Positions 28,059-36,536 of a DNA stretch of 64,000 nt are shown here, one piece after another. This DNA is from Arthrobacter saudimassiliensis. GTDB taxonomy: Bacteria > Actinomycetota > Actinomycetes > Actinomycetales > Micrococcaceae. Below the pieces are notes generated by a model that was not told where the DNA came from, ran no database searches, and saw only the letters and a program-made list of their open reading frames with translations. Position 1 is the first letter of the stretch. Each line of letters starts with the position of its first letter. Location: the NCBI GenBank assembly GCA_900016675.1, contig LN483071.1:62001-126000 (forward strand). The letters are read 5' to 3'. A program made the translations under genes and the position numbers.

Positions 28059-28865
28059 TTAGTGCTCGTCCGCCAGGGCGCCCTGGATGTAGATCGCGGT
28101 CAGCAGGACGAAGACGTAGGCCTGCAGGACCATGATCAGCGCCTCCAGCATGTACATGGCGATTCCGCCCACGAGGACGAGGATGGAGGCACCCTGCAGC
28201 AGGACGTTGTCCTGCAGCACGAGCAGGTATTCGATTCCGGCGCCGCAGAGCATGACGATGAGGTGGCCGGACATCATGGTCGCGAACAGACGCAGGCTGT
28301 GCGTGATCGGGCGGACCAGGAAGTTGGAGATGATCTCGATCGGCACCAGCACCGGCAGGATGTACCACGGCACGCCGGAGGGCACGACGGCCATCTTGAA
28401 GTAGCGGATGCCGTGCTTCTTCAGGCCGATGCCGATCCAGGTCACGTACACGATCAGGGCGAGCAGGTAGGCACCGCCGGGGTGCGAGAAGCTCGGCAGC
28501 TGGATGAACGGAATCGCGCCGTAGATGTTGTTGACGAGGATGAAGAAGAACAGCGCGAAGAGGAAGGGAACGTACTTGATGAAGTCGCGCTCACCGATCA
28601 CGTCGCGGGCGATGCCGTTGCGGACGAAGCCGTAGGCGGACTCACCCAGGAACTGCAGCCGGCCGGGAACCAGGGTTCCGCGCCGGGAGGCGGCGATGAA
28701 GAACCAGGCGATGATGCCCACCGACAGCAGGACGAGGATCATCTGCTTCCCGATGCCCTCGCCGTACTCCGCGCCCCAGGGCCAAACTTCAGGGAGGTGC
28801 ATTTCATCAATTGCCGGCGGAACGAATCCGTCCTCAGTGGTCGCCGGGAGCGCAAGCGCGATCAA
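28059..28865 (-). CDS. atpB: Fo ATP synthase subunit a
   Basis: Membrane half-channel subunit of 268 residues. Conserved segments: FVRNGIARDVIG, the essential arginine helix SLRLFATMMSGHLIVML, and IPFIQLPSFSHPGGAYL; the C-terminus shows QAYVFVLLTAIYIQGALADEH. The start is a TTG at 28863-28865, supported by AGAGGAAA a few bases upstream; the only ATG nearby is out of frame. First gene of the core Fo set after the two AtpI/AtpZ-like genes. Confidence 0.95.
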   Translation of the reverse strand: MIALALPATTEDGFVPPAIDEMHLPEVWPWGAEYGEGIGKQMILVLLSVGIIAWFFIAASRRGTLVPGRLQFLGESAYGFVRNGIARDVIGERDFIKYVPFLFALFFFILVNNIYGAIPFIQLPSFSHPGGAYLLALIVYVTWIGIGLKKHGIRYFKMAVVPSGVPWYILPVLVPIEIISNFLVRPITHSLRLFATMMSGHLIVMLCGAGIEYLLVLQDNVLLQGASILVLVGGIAMYMLEALIMVLQAYVFVLLTAIYIQGALADEH

Positions 28866-28944
28866 CGCGTTTCCTCTCTGCTGTGTACTTCATCGGGCAT
28901 ATGTATCGGGGCAGATCTGTGTGCCCTTGGAAAAAGCTGTGGCA

Positions 28945-29199
28945 TTACTGCTCGGTCTCCCGGTTCCTGGCCTCGGTGCCGCCGGGAGTTGAGTCAACGG
29001 GACGGGTCAGCCCGTGTGCGTAGGCGAGGTAGAAACCAGCGGCACCGCCGAAGAGCATTCCTACGAGCACCAGCCATCGCATATCGAACAGATTGTCCAG
29101 AAGTAACCCTATCAAACCCCAGGCGACGATCCCGCCAACGATGTAACTGAAAACGCGCATGCCGGCGTCGTAGCCGGCCCCGCCGTTGTTCTCCTGCAT
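28945..29199 (-). CDS. AtpZ/AtpI-family protein
   Basis: An 84-residue membrane protein with two hydrophobic helices (VFSYIVGGIVAWGLIGLLLD and LVLVGMLFGGAAGFYLAYAHG), the AtpZ/AtpI layout thought to help c-ring assembly or Mg2+ supply. The start MQENNGGAGYD at 29197-29199 lies one base after the stop of the larger neighbour. Belongs to the ATP synthase operon. Confidence 0.8.
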   Translation of the reverse strand: MQENNGGAGYDAGMRVFSYIVGGIVAWGLIGLLLDNLFDMRWLVLVGMLFGGAAGFYLAYAHGLTRPVDSTPGGTEARNRETEQ

Positions 29200-29200
29200 T

Positions 29201-29689
29201 TCAGGCTTCCCTCCCGCTGCCGGGGCGCGCCGAAGCGTCCGCGGCGTCGTCATAAAGCAGGAAACGCACGCGTGAGAACGCGCGGATTTCCCCCGCCTGC
29301 CAGGCGATCGTCGCTGCCACCGCGGCTCCCAGGAACCAGCCGGACTCCAGCCACTCCGGGCGGCCGAGGAACAGCAGGACGGCCGCAAACAGGACCACCT
29401 TGATGCCGTAGACCACCACGAACATGGCCATCGCTCCGCCCGGATTGTTCCGGCCCACGAGGTGCCCGACGAGCAGGCTCAGTGCGAAGAACGCAACAAT
29501 CAGGACCCACGCGAAGGCCACGCTTCCCAGGCCGGACACTCCGGCTGCGGCAAGCCCGGCAACGGCGCACGCTGCTCCGACCGCGCCGGACCAGGCCAGG
29601 GCGGTCTTCAGGACCTTCAGCCACGGCGACCGTTCCTCCCCGGAGGCGGCAAGGAAGCCGGCGGCCGGGGCGCCGTCTGCGGTGCTCAT
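29201..29689 (-). CDS. atpI: AtpI-like membrane protein, first gene of the ATP synthase operon
   Basis: A 162-residue protein with four hydrophobic helices and a small polar loop (GHLVGRNNPGGAMAMFVVV), in the Rv1303/atpI position. It is weakly conserved in sequence, so the family name rests mainly on topology and place. The C-terminal tail is polar and acidic/basic mixed (LLYDDAADASARPGSG). A terminator with a U-run sits 36 bases upstream, so this gene probably begins a new transcript; no convincing -10 box was found before it. Confidence 0.7.
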   Translation of the reverse strand: MSTADGAPAAGFLAASGEERSPWLKVLKTALAWSGAVGAACAVAGLAAAGVSGLGSVAFAWVLIVAFFALSLLVGHLVGRNNPGGAMAMFVVVYGIKVVLFAAVLLFLGRPEWLESGWFLGAAVAATIAWQAGEIRAFSRVRFLLYDDAADASARPGSGREA

Positions 29690-29725
29690 GGCGGAGGGGT
29701 CATCCTTGCTGTGGTCGAACTGCGG

Positions 29726-29751
29726 AAAAAGTCGGGGCCTGCGGCGGCCCC
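29726..29751 (-). terminator. Terminator between the wecA-like gene and the ATP synthase operon
   Basis: Minus-strand GGGGCC, six-base loop, GGCCCC, then GACTTTTTCC with five U residues. It lies after the glycosyltransferase stop and before the atpI start, separating the glycopolymer genes from the atp operon. Confidence 0.65.
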
Positions 29752-29786
29752 TCAGGAATTCTACCGCACATAGAAGTTCGCTCCGG

Positions 29787-30782
29787 TCAGGCGTTCGCCC
29801 GGGCCGCGAAGATCCGCGGGGAGGCCAGATAGAAGGCGGTCACGGCTGCGGCAAAGACTGTTCCCGCAGCAGTCACGCCCAGCGATGCGCCGGCCGTCAC
29901 CAGGCCCGTGGAGCCCACCAGCAGGGTGCAGGCGGTGACGACGCCGGTGGCCTGCAGGTGGCTCAGCCCGGCGTCGGTCAGCCGCTGGTAGACGTGCTCC
30001 CGGTGGGCGGCGTACCAGCGCTCGCCCCGCCGCACCCTCGAAAGGAGCGTGGTGAAGGTGTCGGCCAGGTAGATCACGACCGGAAAGAGCAGGTACTCCA
30101 CGTAGATGCCGGCCAGGAACGCCGCGACGGCCATCCCCGCGATCGAGGCGCCCAGCAGGTAGCTGCCGACGTCGCCCAGGAAGACGGACCCGCGTCCCAG
30201 GTTCCACGGCAGGAAGGCGGCAAAGGCGGCGGCGACGACGACGCCGGCGGCGGTGAGCCACAGCTGCCCGGTGAGCATCCCGCTGACCGCATACAGGCCG
30301 CCGACCACGACGGCGTGCAGCCCGGAGATGCCGTTGATGCCGTCCATGAAGTTCGCGACATTGATGTAGCCGGCAATCGCCAGCATGCCGGCCGGAGCCC
30401 ACCACCAGCTCTGGTCCATGGCCTGGATCAACGCGCCGGTGCCGGCCAGCCCGATGCCGAGCTGCAGCCCGGCGCGGGTACGGACGGACAGCCCGCGCCA
30501 GTCCTCAACCCAGCCCAGCAGCGCGGCCAGGAAGAGCATCCCGGCAAGGATCAGGATGATGGAGCGGTCCACGGCGACGTAGCCGGTCAGCAGCACGGCG
30601 GCCAGGCCGGCCAGCACGCCCGCCGCCACCGTGGCGCCGACGCCCCGGATCACCGCGCGGGTATGGGAGGAGCGCTCGTTCGGGACGTCGATGACCCCCA
30701 GGCGGCGCAGCAGCGGTATGAAGGCGAACGGCAGGAGCAGGCTGACCAGGAAGGCAGCGGCGGCCGAAGCAGCCAGGAGCAT
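29787..30782 (-). CDS. Undecaprenyl-phosphate N-acetylhexosamine-1-phosphate transferase, WecA/MraY family
   Basis: Polyprenyl-phosphate glycosyl-1-phosphate transferase of 331 residues with about ten membrane helices; it starts lipid-linked glycopolymer synthesis. Motifs: GVIDVPNERSSHTRAVIRG, the catalytic NFMDGINGISGLHA, GSVFLGDVGSYLLGA, and the cytosolic loop HREHVYQRLTDAG. A WecA homolog upstream of atpI is conserved in actinobacteria. ATG overlaps the stop of the CapD-like gene by one base (TGATG), so the two are coupled. Sugar donor (UDP-GlcNAc or a dehydrated sugar made by the neighbour) is inference. Confidence 0.9.
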   Translation of the reverse strand: MLLAASAAAAFLVSLLLPFAFIPLLRRLGVIDVPNERSSHTRAVIRGVGATVAAGVLAGLAAVLLTGYVAVDRSIILILAGMLFLAALLGWVEDWRGLSVRTRAGLQLGIGLAGTGALIQAMDQSWWWAPAGMLAIAGYINVANFMDGINGISGLHAVVVGGLYAVSGMLTGQLWLTAAGVVVAAAFAAFLPWNLGRGSVFLGDVGSYLLGASIAGMAVAAFLAGIYVEYLLFPVVIYLADTFTTLLSRVRRGERWYAAHREHVYQRLTDAGLSHLQATGVVTACTLLVGSTGLVTAGASLGVTAAGTVFAAAVTAFYLASPRIFAARANA

Positions 30783-32701
30783 CAGCCGATCCGCCGTTCC
30801 GGCAGGTCCGCCGACGGGTCTGCGCGGCGCGCGGCGCCGGAGTCAAGGGTACGGACCGTGGCCTCGCCGTTCTCCGCGGCCTCGGCGGCGGGCTGCCCGC
30901 CCTCGGGGCCGAGGCCGCAGCGCTCCAGCCACTCGTCCAGCTCCAGGTCCGCCGGGTCCAGGCTCTGGACCCGGGCGTGGGAGACCTTGGGGTGGAAGGG
31001 CCGCGAGTCGTCCTCGCCGGTGCCGACCAGGACCTCGTGCATCTTCTCGCCCTTGCGCAGGCCCGTGAACACGATCTCGATGTCCTTGCCGGACATGGCA
31101 ATCATGCGGCGCGCGACGTCGAGGATGCGCACCGGCTCGCCCATGTCCAGGATCAGGACCTCTCCCCCGCGGCCGATCGCGCCGGCCTGGATGACCAGCT
31201 GGCAGGCCTCGGGGATGGTCATGAAGAACCGCGTGACCTCGGGGTCGGTGACCGTGACGGGCCCGCCCTGGCGGATCTGCTCGGTGAACAGCGGCAGCAT
31301 GGAACCGCGGCTGCCGATCACGTTGCCGAACCGGACGGAGACGTACCGCTCACCGGTGTGTCCGGCCATCCATGCGGTGAGCTTTTCCGCGACCCGCTTG
31401 CTGTGGCCCAGCACGGTGGTCGGGTTCGCCGCCTTGTCGGTGGAGATGTTCACGAAGTGCCGCACGCCGGTCTTTTCCGCGGCGCGCAGCACATTCGCCG
31501 TACCCAGGACGTTGGTCTTCCATGCCTCCTGCGGGTACTGCTCCAGCAGGGAGACGTGCTTCAGCGCCGCGGCGTGGAAGACCACCTCGGGCCGGCGTTC
31601 CCGGAAGATGCGTTCCAGCGCGGCGGCGTCACGGATATCCGCCAGCACGGTGTCGCGGCCGTTGAGCAGGCCGCGCCCGGTGATGGAGAGCTGGGTCAGC
31701 TGCAGGCCGGTCTCGTCGCGGTCCACCATGATCAGCTCGGCCGGATCGAACCCGGTGAGCTGCCGGCACAGCTCCGACCCGATGGAACCGCCGGCGCCGG
31801 TGACCAGGACCCGTCGGCCGGAGACGTAGCCGGCCACTTCGTCGACGTGGATGTCCACCGGGCGGCGGCCGATCAGGTCCTCGACGGCCACTTCCCGGAA
31901 GTCGGTGAGCCCCGCCGCCGTTCCCTTGGCCAGCATGTCGCGCAGCGGCGGCAGCACGAGGACCCGGACGCCCAGGCCCTCGGCGCGGTCGGTGACCTCG
32001 CGGACCAGGCGGGCGTCGGCGTCGCCGATCGCGATGATGACCACGGTGGCCCGGGTCCGGGCCACCAGGTCGGGCAGGTCGCCCAGGCGGCCGAGGACCG
32101 GCACGGTGGACAGGCGCAGGTGCTTCTTGGCCGGATCGTCGTCAATCAGCCCGACCGGGTAATAGGGAGAGGAGGGGTCCTTCATCATCCGGGTGACCAG
32201 GGAGCCGCCGAGGAACCCGGCTCCGTAGATCAGGGCCCGGTGGGCCTCGTCTCCCGGGCGGACCCGGCTCTCGACGTACATCCGCTTCAGGTAGCGGATC
32301 GCGGCCATGAACAGGCATGCGAAGGGGAAGGCGATGATGCCGGTGCTGCGCGGAATGTCGATGACCAGGCCGAACAGGACGCTCACCAGGACGAGGATCG
32401 AGGAGACCACCAGGGTCACGACGGCGAGCAGGCGCATCTCGTGGAAGCTGCCGAAGCTGTAGCGGCCCCGGTAGAGCGCGAACGACCAGCCGACGCCGAG
32501 CTGCGTCAGCACGGCGACGGCGCAGAACACGGCCAGTCCGCCGAGGCTGATCTGTTCAACGGTCAGCTCATAGCGCAGCACCAGGGCCAGCACGATGGCC
32601 ACGATCCAGGCCAGGGAATCCAGGGCGTACTGGGACCAGAGCCACAGCGCGGGCTTGTCCCCGCCGTGTGCTGCCGACTGCTCCGTGCGTGATTGCGTCA
32701 T
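30782..32701 (-). CDS. CapD/FlaA1-family nucleoside-diphosphate-sugar dehydratase/epimerase, membrane-bound
   Basis: A 639-residue protein of the PglF/CapD type: four or so N-terminal membrane helices (to about residue 130), a first Rossmann-like domain (LIYGAGFLGGSLVTRMM), and the catalytic SDR domain with VLVTGAGGSIGSELCRQL. Active-site segments VFHAAALKHVSLLE, NISTDKAANPTTVLGHSKR and VSVRFGNVIGSRGSMLPLF are typical of UDP-GlcNAc 4,6-dehydratases. The start ATG at 32699-32701 follows GAGGAAC; a TTG three codons upstream also keeps frame. It likely prepares the sugar transferred by the WecA-like partner. Divergent from the GT2 genes. Confidence 0.92.
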   Translation of the reverse strand: MTQSRTEQSAAHGGDKPALWLWSQYALDSLAWIVAIVLALVLRYELTVEQISLGGLAVFCAVAVLTQLGVGWSFALYRGRYSFGSFHEMRLLAVVTLVVSSILVLVSVLFGLVIDIPRSTGIIAFPFACLFMAAIRYLKRMYVESRVRPGDEAHRALIYGAGFLGGSLVTRMMKDPSSPYYPVGLIDDDPAKKHLRLSTVPVLGRLGDLPDLVARTRATVVIIAIGDADARLVREVTDRAEGLGVRVLVLPPLRDMLAKGTAAGLTDFREVAVEDLIGRRPVDIHVDEVAGYVSGRRVLVTGAGGSIGSELCRQLTGFDPAELIMVDRDETGLQLTQLSITGRGLLNGRDTVLADIRDAAALERIFRERRPEVVFHAAALKHVSLLEQYPQEAWKTNVLGTANVLRAAEKTGVRHFVNISTDKAANPTTVLGHSKRVAEKLTAWMAGHTGERYVSVRFGNVIGSRGSMLPLFTEQIRQGGPVTVTDPEVTRFFMTIPEACQLVIQAGAIGRGGEVLILDMGEPVRILDVARRMIAMSGKDIEIVFTGLRKGEKMHEVLVGTGEDDSRPFHPKVSHARVQSLDPADLELDEWLERCGLGPEGGQPAAEAAENGEATVRTLDSGAARRADPSADLPERRIG

Positions 32702-32814
32702 GTTCCTCAAACGGCTGTAGGTCCCGGCTCCGTACCCGATCCGCTGCCCGAGATGGTGCCCGTTCTGGTGTCAGGGCCCGGCCGGTGCGCCCGGGCTCCG
32801 GAGTCAACGTGTAA

Positions 32815-32820
32815 TAGAGT
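32815..32820 (+). promoter_or_regulatory. Promoter candidate for the glycosyltransferase operon
   Basis: TAGAGT (with an overlapping TAATAG three bases earlier) lies 82 bases before the GT2 GTG, which has its own AAAGGA ribosome site. No -35 consensus is clear. The 201-base divergent gap to the capD-like gene holds nothing else I can support. Confidence 0.35.
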
Positions 32821-32902
32821 GGACTCCAACCAGAATACTAACCGCATCCCCGCGCGCACCGGCTCAGCGCCGTTGCCCGGACGCGGCCGCGAAAGGATCA
32901 AT

Positions 32903-33802
32903 GTGGCTGACTCCGTGGCCGTTGCAGCGGTGACCTTCGACCGTCCGGACGACGTCCGGACCCTGCTCAAGGCCCTCGCCGCGCAGACCGTTCCCCTGCA
33001 GACCGTCGCCCTTGTCGATTCCGGCAGCCGCGACGTCGCCGACATCGCCGCCGAGGCCGGCGGCCTGGTCAGCTACGTCCGTTCGAAGACGAACCTGGGC
33101 GGCGCCGGCGGCTTTTCCCTGGCGATCCTGACCGCGCTGGCCTCCGGCGCCGAGTGGATCTGGATCATGGACGACGACGCCCATCCCGAGGATCCCGAGG
33201 TGCTGGGAGTGCTGCTCGCGGCCGCCCGGGAGCGGAACCTCGACGTCGTGCTTCCCCTGGTGGTCGCCCCGGGCAGCCCCGACACCCTGTCCTTCCACTT
33301 CCGGATCGACGGACGGCTCACGCATGACCGGGCCGAGGTCGAACGGCAGGGGTTCCTGCCCGGCGTCGGGCATTTCTTCAACGGCGCCCTGATCCGCCGC
33401 GAGGTGTTCTTCAAGGTCGGCCTGCCGGACCTGCGCCTGTTCATCCGCGGCGACGAGACCGACTTCATGCTGCGGCTGCGGCGCGCCGGCGTGCCCTTCG
33501 GCACGGTGACCACCGCCGCCCTCAGCCATCCGGCCGCCTGGGCCGAGGTGCAGGAGGTCTTCGGGGAACGCTGGCATGTGCTCGTGCCCGAGACGGCCTT
33601 CAAGCAGTTCTACTACTACCGCAACCGGGGCGAACTGACCCGCCGGTACCGCCGGGTGCGGTCGCTGGTCGCCGACGTCGTCGGCTACCCGGTGTACTTT
33701 GCCCGCCGCCGCGACCTGCGGGGCTTCGCCGCCTGGCTGAAGGCCTACGGCGCCGGCCTGCGGGGCCGTAAGTTCGGGGCTCCGTCGGAGCTGGGCTTCT
33801 AG
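32903..33802 (+). CDS. Glycosyltransferase family 2
   Basis: GT-A fold transferase of 299 residues. Nucleotide-sugar motifs: VAAVTFDRPDDVRTLLKAL, ALVDSGS, and the metal-binding WIMDDDAHPEDPEVL; RGDETDFMLRLRRAG is the acceptor-side acidic motif. The C-terminal 70 residues are aromatic and basic (FKQFYYYRNRGELTRRYRR), typical of rhamnosyl- or galactofuranosyl-type enzymes. GTG start at 32903 with AAAGGA six bases upstream; the open frame further upstream is not coding-like. Operon with the next two genes. Donor sugar unknown. Confidence 0.88.
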   Translation: MADSVAVAAVTFDRPDDVRTLLKALAAQTVPLQTVALVDSGSRDVADIAAEAGGLVSYVRSKTNLGGAGGFSLAILTALASGAEWIWIMDDDAHPEDPEVLGVLLAAARERNLDVVLPLVVAPGSPDTLSFHFRIDGRLTHDRAEVERQGFLPGVGHFFNGALIRREVFFKVGLPDLRLFIRGDETDFMLRLRRAGVPFGTVTTAALSHPAAWAEVQEVFGERWHVLVPETAFKQFYYYRNRGELTRRYRRVRSLVADVVGYPVYFARRRDLRGFAAWLKAYGAGLRGRKFGAPSELGF

Positions 33803-33810
33803 GGCGCGCC

Positions 33811-34812
33811 ATGGCCTCCGCCGATTTCGCCGATGCCGCGGCCGCCCCGGCCGTCACGATCGTCATCGCCACGTACAACCGCGCCGACTACCTGGCCGGG
33901 CTGCTGGCGACGGTCTCCGCCCTCGATCCGGCGCCCGAGCGGGTGGTGGTCGTGGACAACGCGTCCACCGACAACACCGGCGACGTGATCGACGCCGCGC
34001 GGGACACCCTGCCCGCGCCGCTCGACGTCGTGCGCCTCGACGTCAACACCGGAGGCGCCGGTGGATTCGCCGCGGGCGCCGCGCATGCGCTGGCCGCCGG
34101 CGCACAGTGGCTGTGGCTGATGGACGACGATGTCGAAATCCTCCCCGGAGCTCTCGCCGCGCTGGGGAAGTGGACCGGTTCCGCCGACTGCATCCACGGC
34201 CGCCGGCTCGACGACGCCGGCAAGCCGTTCTTCTGGCAGCACCGGTTCCTGCCTGCCCTGGGCATCCACTACCCCGTCCCCGGCAACGTGTTCCGCGACA
34301 GCCCCGTCTTCCGCACCAACGTGGGCTGCTTCGAGGGCATGCTGATCAGCGCGGGGCTGGTGCGGAAGATCGGGCTGCCCGATGCGCGGTTCTTCATCAA
34401 CGGCGACGACACCATCTACGGCTGGCTTGCCTCCCGCCGCCACGAGGTGCTCTACGTCAACGACTTCGTGCTGCGCAAGGTACGCCCGCAGCGCAGCATC
34501 GACCTGGGCATCCGGCACCTGAACGATTCCAGCGACCTAAGCCGGTTCTGCATGATGCGCAACCGCGGCTACCTGGCGCGGTACCTGCAGGAGCACGGGG
34601 TGTTCAGCCCCGCCGGCTTTGCCCTCGGCACGGCCCTGACGGCCGCGAAGGAAGTCCTGCGCCTGGTGGCCGTCGAGCACCGGGTCGGCGGAACGGCTGC
34701 GCTGCTGCGCGGCTGGCGCGAAGCCCGGCGCATCCTGCGCGACGACTCCTGGCGGCCCATGCCGCCCCTGACCGAGTCCCTCCCCCCGTCCTCCGTGGAA
34801 AGCGGTTCATGA
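33811..34812 (+). CDS. Glycosyltransferase family 2
   Basis: Second GT-A enzyme of the operon, 333 residues, similar in layout to its upstream neighbour: IVIATYNRADYLAGLLATV, VVVVDNASTDNTGDVI, NTGGAGGFAAGAAHAL, WLWLMDDDVEILPGAL (DDD metal site), and INGDDTIYGWLASRR. The C-terminus again has an RNRGYLARYL segment. The NxGGAGG signature is shared with the first gene and with galactofuranosyl-transferase-like enzymes, so both may act on the same polymer. It starts eight bases after the first gene and its stop overlaps the next start (ATGA). Confidence 0.88.
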   Translation: MASADFADAAAAPAVTIVIATYNRADYLAGLLATVSALDPAPERVVVVDNASTDNTGDVIDAARDTLPAPLDVVRLDVNTGGAGGFAAGAAHALAAGAQWLWLMDDDVEILPGALAALGKWTGSADCIHGRRLDDAGKPFFWQHRFLPALGIHYPVPGNVFRDSPVFRTNVGCFEGMLISAGLVRKIGLPDARFFINGDDTIYGWLASRRHEVLYVNDFVLRKVRPQRSIDLGIRHLNDSSDLSRFCMMRNRGYLARYLQEHGVFSPAGFALGTALTAAKEVLRLVAVEHRVGGTAALLRGWREARRILRDDSWRPMPPLTESLPPSSVESGS

Positions 34813-35858
34813 GTTCCGGTACCTCCCTGCCCCGCCCCTCCGGTTCCCCGTCGCCGGTGCCCGGCCGGCCGGTCGTCGTGCTCCTGGGAGCAGGCGGCTT
34901 TGTCGGCGGTGCGGTCCGCGCGGTGCTGGAGGAAACCGGCGCCGAAGTACGCGCCGTGGCCGCGCCGCGGCTGGAGGCCGCCGCCTCCGGCGCAGCCGAA
35001 CTGGCGGCGGAAGCCGGCCGCCTGGACGCGGAGCGGGCCCGCCTGGCCCGCGCCTTCCTGGGCGCGGACGCCGTGATCAACGCCGCCGGGCTGGCGGTCC
35101 CGGACGCAGCGGACTCCCCCGCCCTGCGCGGGGCCAACGCCCTGCTGCCGGTGCTGGCGGCCGACGCCGCGGAGGCCGCCGGAGTCCGGCGCTTCGTGCA
35201 CCTGAGCAGCGCGGCGGTCCAGGGCCACCGGCCCTGCCTCGACGAGAGCGGCCAGGTGGAACCGTTTTCGCCCTATTCGCGCTCCAAGGCGCTGGGGGAA
35301 CAGGCCCTGGCGGCCCGCCCCGCCGGCTCCTGCTCCGTGGTGACCATCCGCGCGACGTCGGTGCAGGGACCCGGCCGGCCGACGACGGAACGCCTGGCCA
35401 GGCTGGCCGGCTCACCGCTGGCCTCCGTCGCGGCGCCGGGCACCGCGCCCACGCCGGTCAGCTCGGTGGACGCCCTGGCCCGTTTCGTGCAGCTGGTGGC
35501 CATGTATCCCGGCGACGTTCCGGCCGTGGTCCTGCAGCCCTGGGAACAGGCATCCGTGTCCGATGTGCTGCAGGCCGCGGGCGGACGCCGTCCGCTGCAC
35601 CTGCCGGCCTGGCTGTGCCGGCTGGTGCTGCGTGTCGGCTACGGCCTCTCGTCGCTGGCCTCCGAACGCCTGCACGGGCCGCTCCGCCGGGTGGAGCTGA
35701 TGTGGTTCGGCCAGCGCCAGGAACCGGGGTGGGCGGAACGGACGGGCAACGTCCCCGCCCCCTCCGTCCACGCCGTCCTGCGGCGCGCCGGCGCCGGCCG
35801 GAGAAACCGACCCGGAGCTACCCGGCGGCCGGCTCCCCGCCGGCACTCGAACCGCTGA
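34809..35858 (+). CDS. NAD-dependent epimerase/dehydratase (SDR family)
   Basis: Extended SDR of 349 residues. Cofactor site VVLLGAGGFVGGAVRAVL; VINAAGLAVPDAA; HLSSAAVQGH; and the catalytic Tyr-Lys pair in FSPYSRSKALGEQAL. The last 30 residues are basic and disordered-looking. ATG overlaps the GT2 stop. Its 3' end overlaps the end of the convergent sua5 gene by 41 bases. Role in modifying the sugar used by the two transferases is inference from the operon. Confidence 0.87.
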   Translation: MSSGTSLPRPSGSPSPVPGRPVVVLLGAGGFVGGAVRAVLEETGAEVRAVAAPRLEAAASGAAELAAEAGRLDAERARLARAFLGADAVINAAGLAVPDAADSPALRGANALLPVLAADAAEAAGVRRFVHLSSAAVQGHRPCLDESGQVEPFSPYSRSKALGEQALAARPAGSCSVVTIRATSVQGPGRPTTERLARLAGSPLASVAAPGTAPTPVSSVDALARFVQLVAMYPGDVPAVVLQPWEQASVSDVLQAAGGRRPLHLPAWLCRLVLRVGYGLSSLASERLHGPLRRVELMWFGQRQEPGWAERTGNVPAPSVHAVLRRAGAGRRNRPGATRRPAPRRHSNR

Positions 35859-36531
35859 CGTCTCCGGGCTCCTCGCCCAGGTCCAGCACGTCCGGCACCA
35901 CGGAGCGCAGCCGGTCAAGGTCGACGGCGCCCCGGCGGACCACCCGCAGCGGCAGCGAGGTGGCATCGACGATGGTGGAGGCCAGCGCGGGCCCGGACGC
36001 ACCGGTGCGCTCCCCGGCTTCCAGGTAGACCTCCACGGCCTCCCCCAGCTGTTCCCGGGCCTGCGCGGCGGTGGCTGCCGCCGGCGAGCCGGTCCGGTTG
36101 GCCGAGGAGACCGCCAGCGGGCCGGTGAGGGCCAGCAGCTCCAGCGCCGTCGGGTCGTCCGGCATCCGCAGCGCGACCGTGCCCCGGGTGTCGCCCAGGT
36201 CCCAGGTCAGGGAGGGCTGGGCGTGGAGGATCAGCGTCAGGCCTCCCGGCCAGAAGGCTTCGGCCAGGGCGCGGGCCTGCTCAGGGACGTCGACCGCCAG
36301 TCCGTCCATGGTCTGCACCCGGGGAATCAGCACGGGCGGAGGCATGCTCCGGCCGCGGCCCTTGGCGGCCAGCAGCGTGGCGACGGCCTGTGCGGAGAAC
36401 GCATCGGCGCCGATGCCGTAGACGGTGTCGGTGGGCAGGACCACGCACTGCCGTGCGGCGATGGCCTGCTGTGCCCGGGCCAGGCCTTCGCTGAGCAGGG
36501 CGGGATCAGTGCAGTCGAAAGTGCTTGTCAC
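35818..36531 (-). CDS. tsaC: L-threonylcarbamoyladenylate synthase (Sua5/YwlC/YrdC)
   Basis: Makes threonylcarbamoyl-AMP for t6A37 of ANN-decoding tRNAs. 237 residues, short C-terminal Sua5-type extension only. The YrdC core shows VVLPTDTVYGIGADAFS, KGRGRSMPPPVLI (Lys/Arg binding), WPGGLTLILHAQP, GTVALRMPDD and LAVSSANRTGSPAA. GTG start, five bases after prmC's end direction-wise (prmC stop at 36537), so it is the last gene of prfA-prmC-sua5. Ends in a 41-base overlap with the convergent epimerase gene. Confidence 0.93.
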   Translation of the reverse strand: MTSTFDCTDPALLSEGLARAQQAIAARQCVVLPTDTVYGIGADAFSAQAVATLLAAKGRGRSMPPPVLIPRVQTMDGLAVDVPEQARALAEAFWPGGLTLILHAQPSLTWDLGDTRGTVALRMPDDPTALELLALTGPLAVSSANRTGSPAAATAAQAREQLGEAVEVYLEAGERTGASGPALASTIVDATSLPLRVVRRGAVDLDRLRSVVPDVLDLGEEPGDVSGSSAGGEPAAG

Positions 36532-36536
36532 GTTGC

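Noticed and set aside
31000-32700. Plus-strand reading frame opposite the capD-like gene
   Set aside because: A 571-codon frame exists, but only as a His/Gly/Gln-rich mirror; the minus-strand product has two Rossmann motifs.
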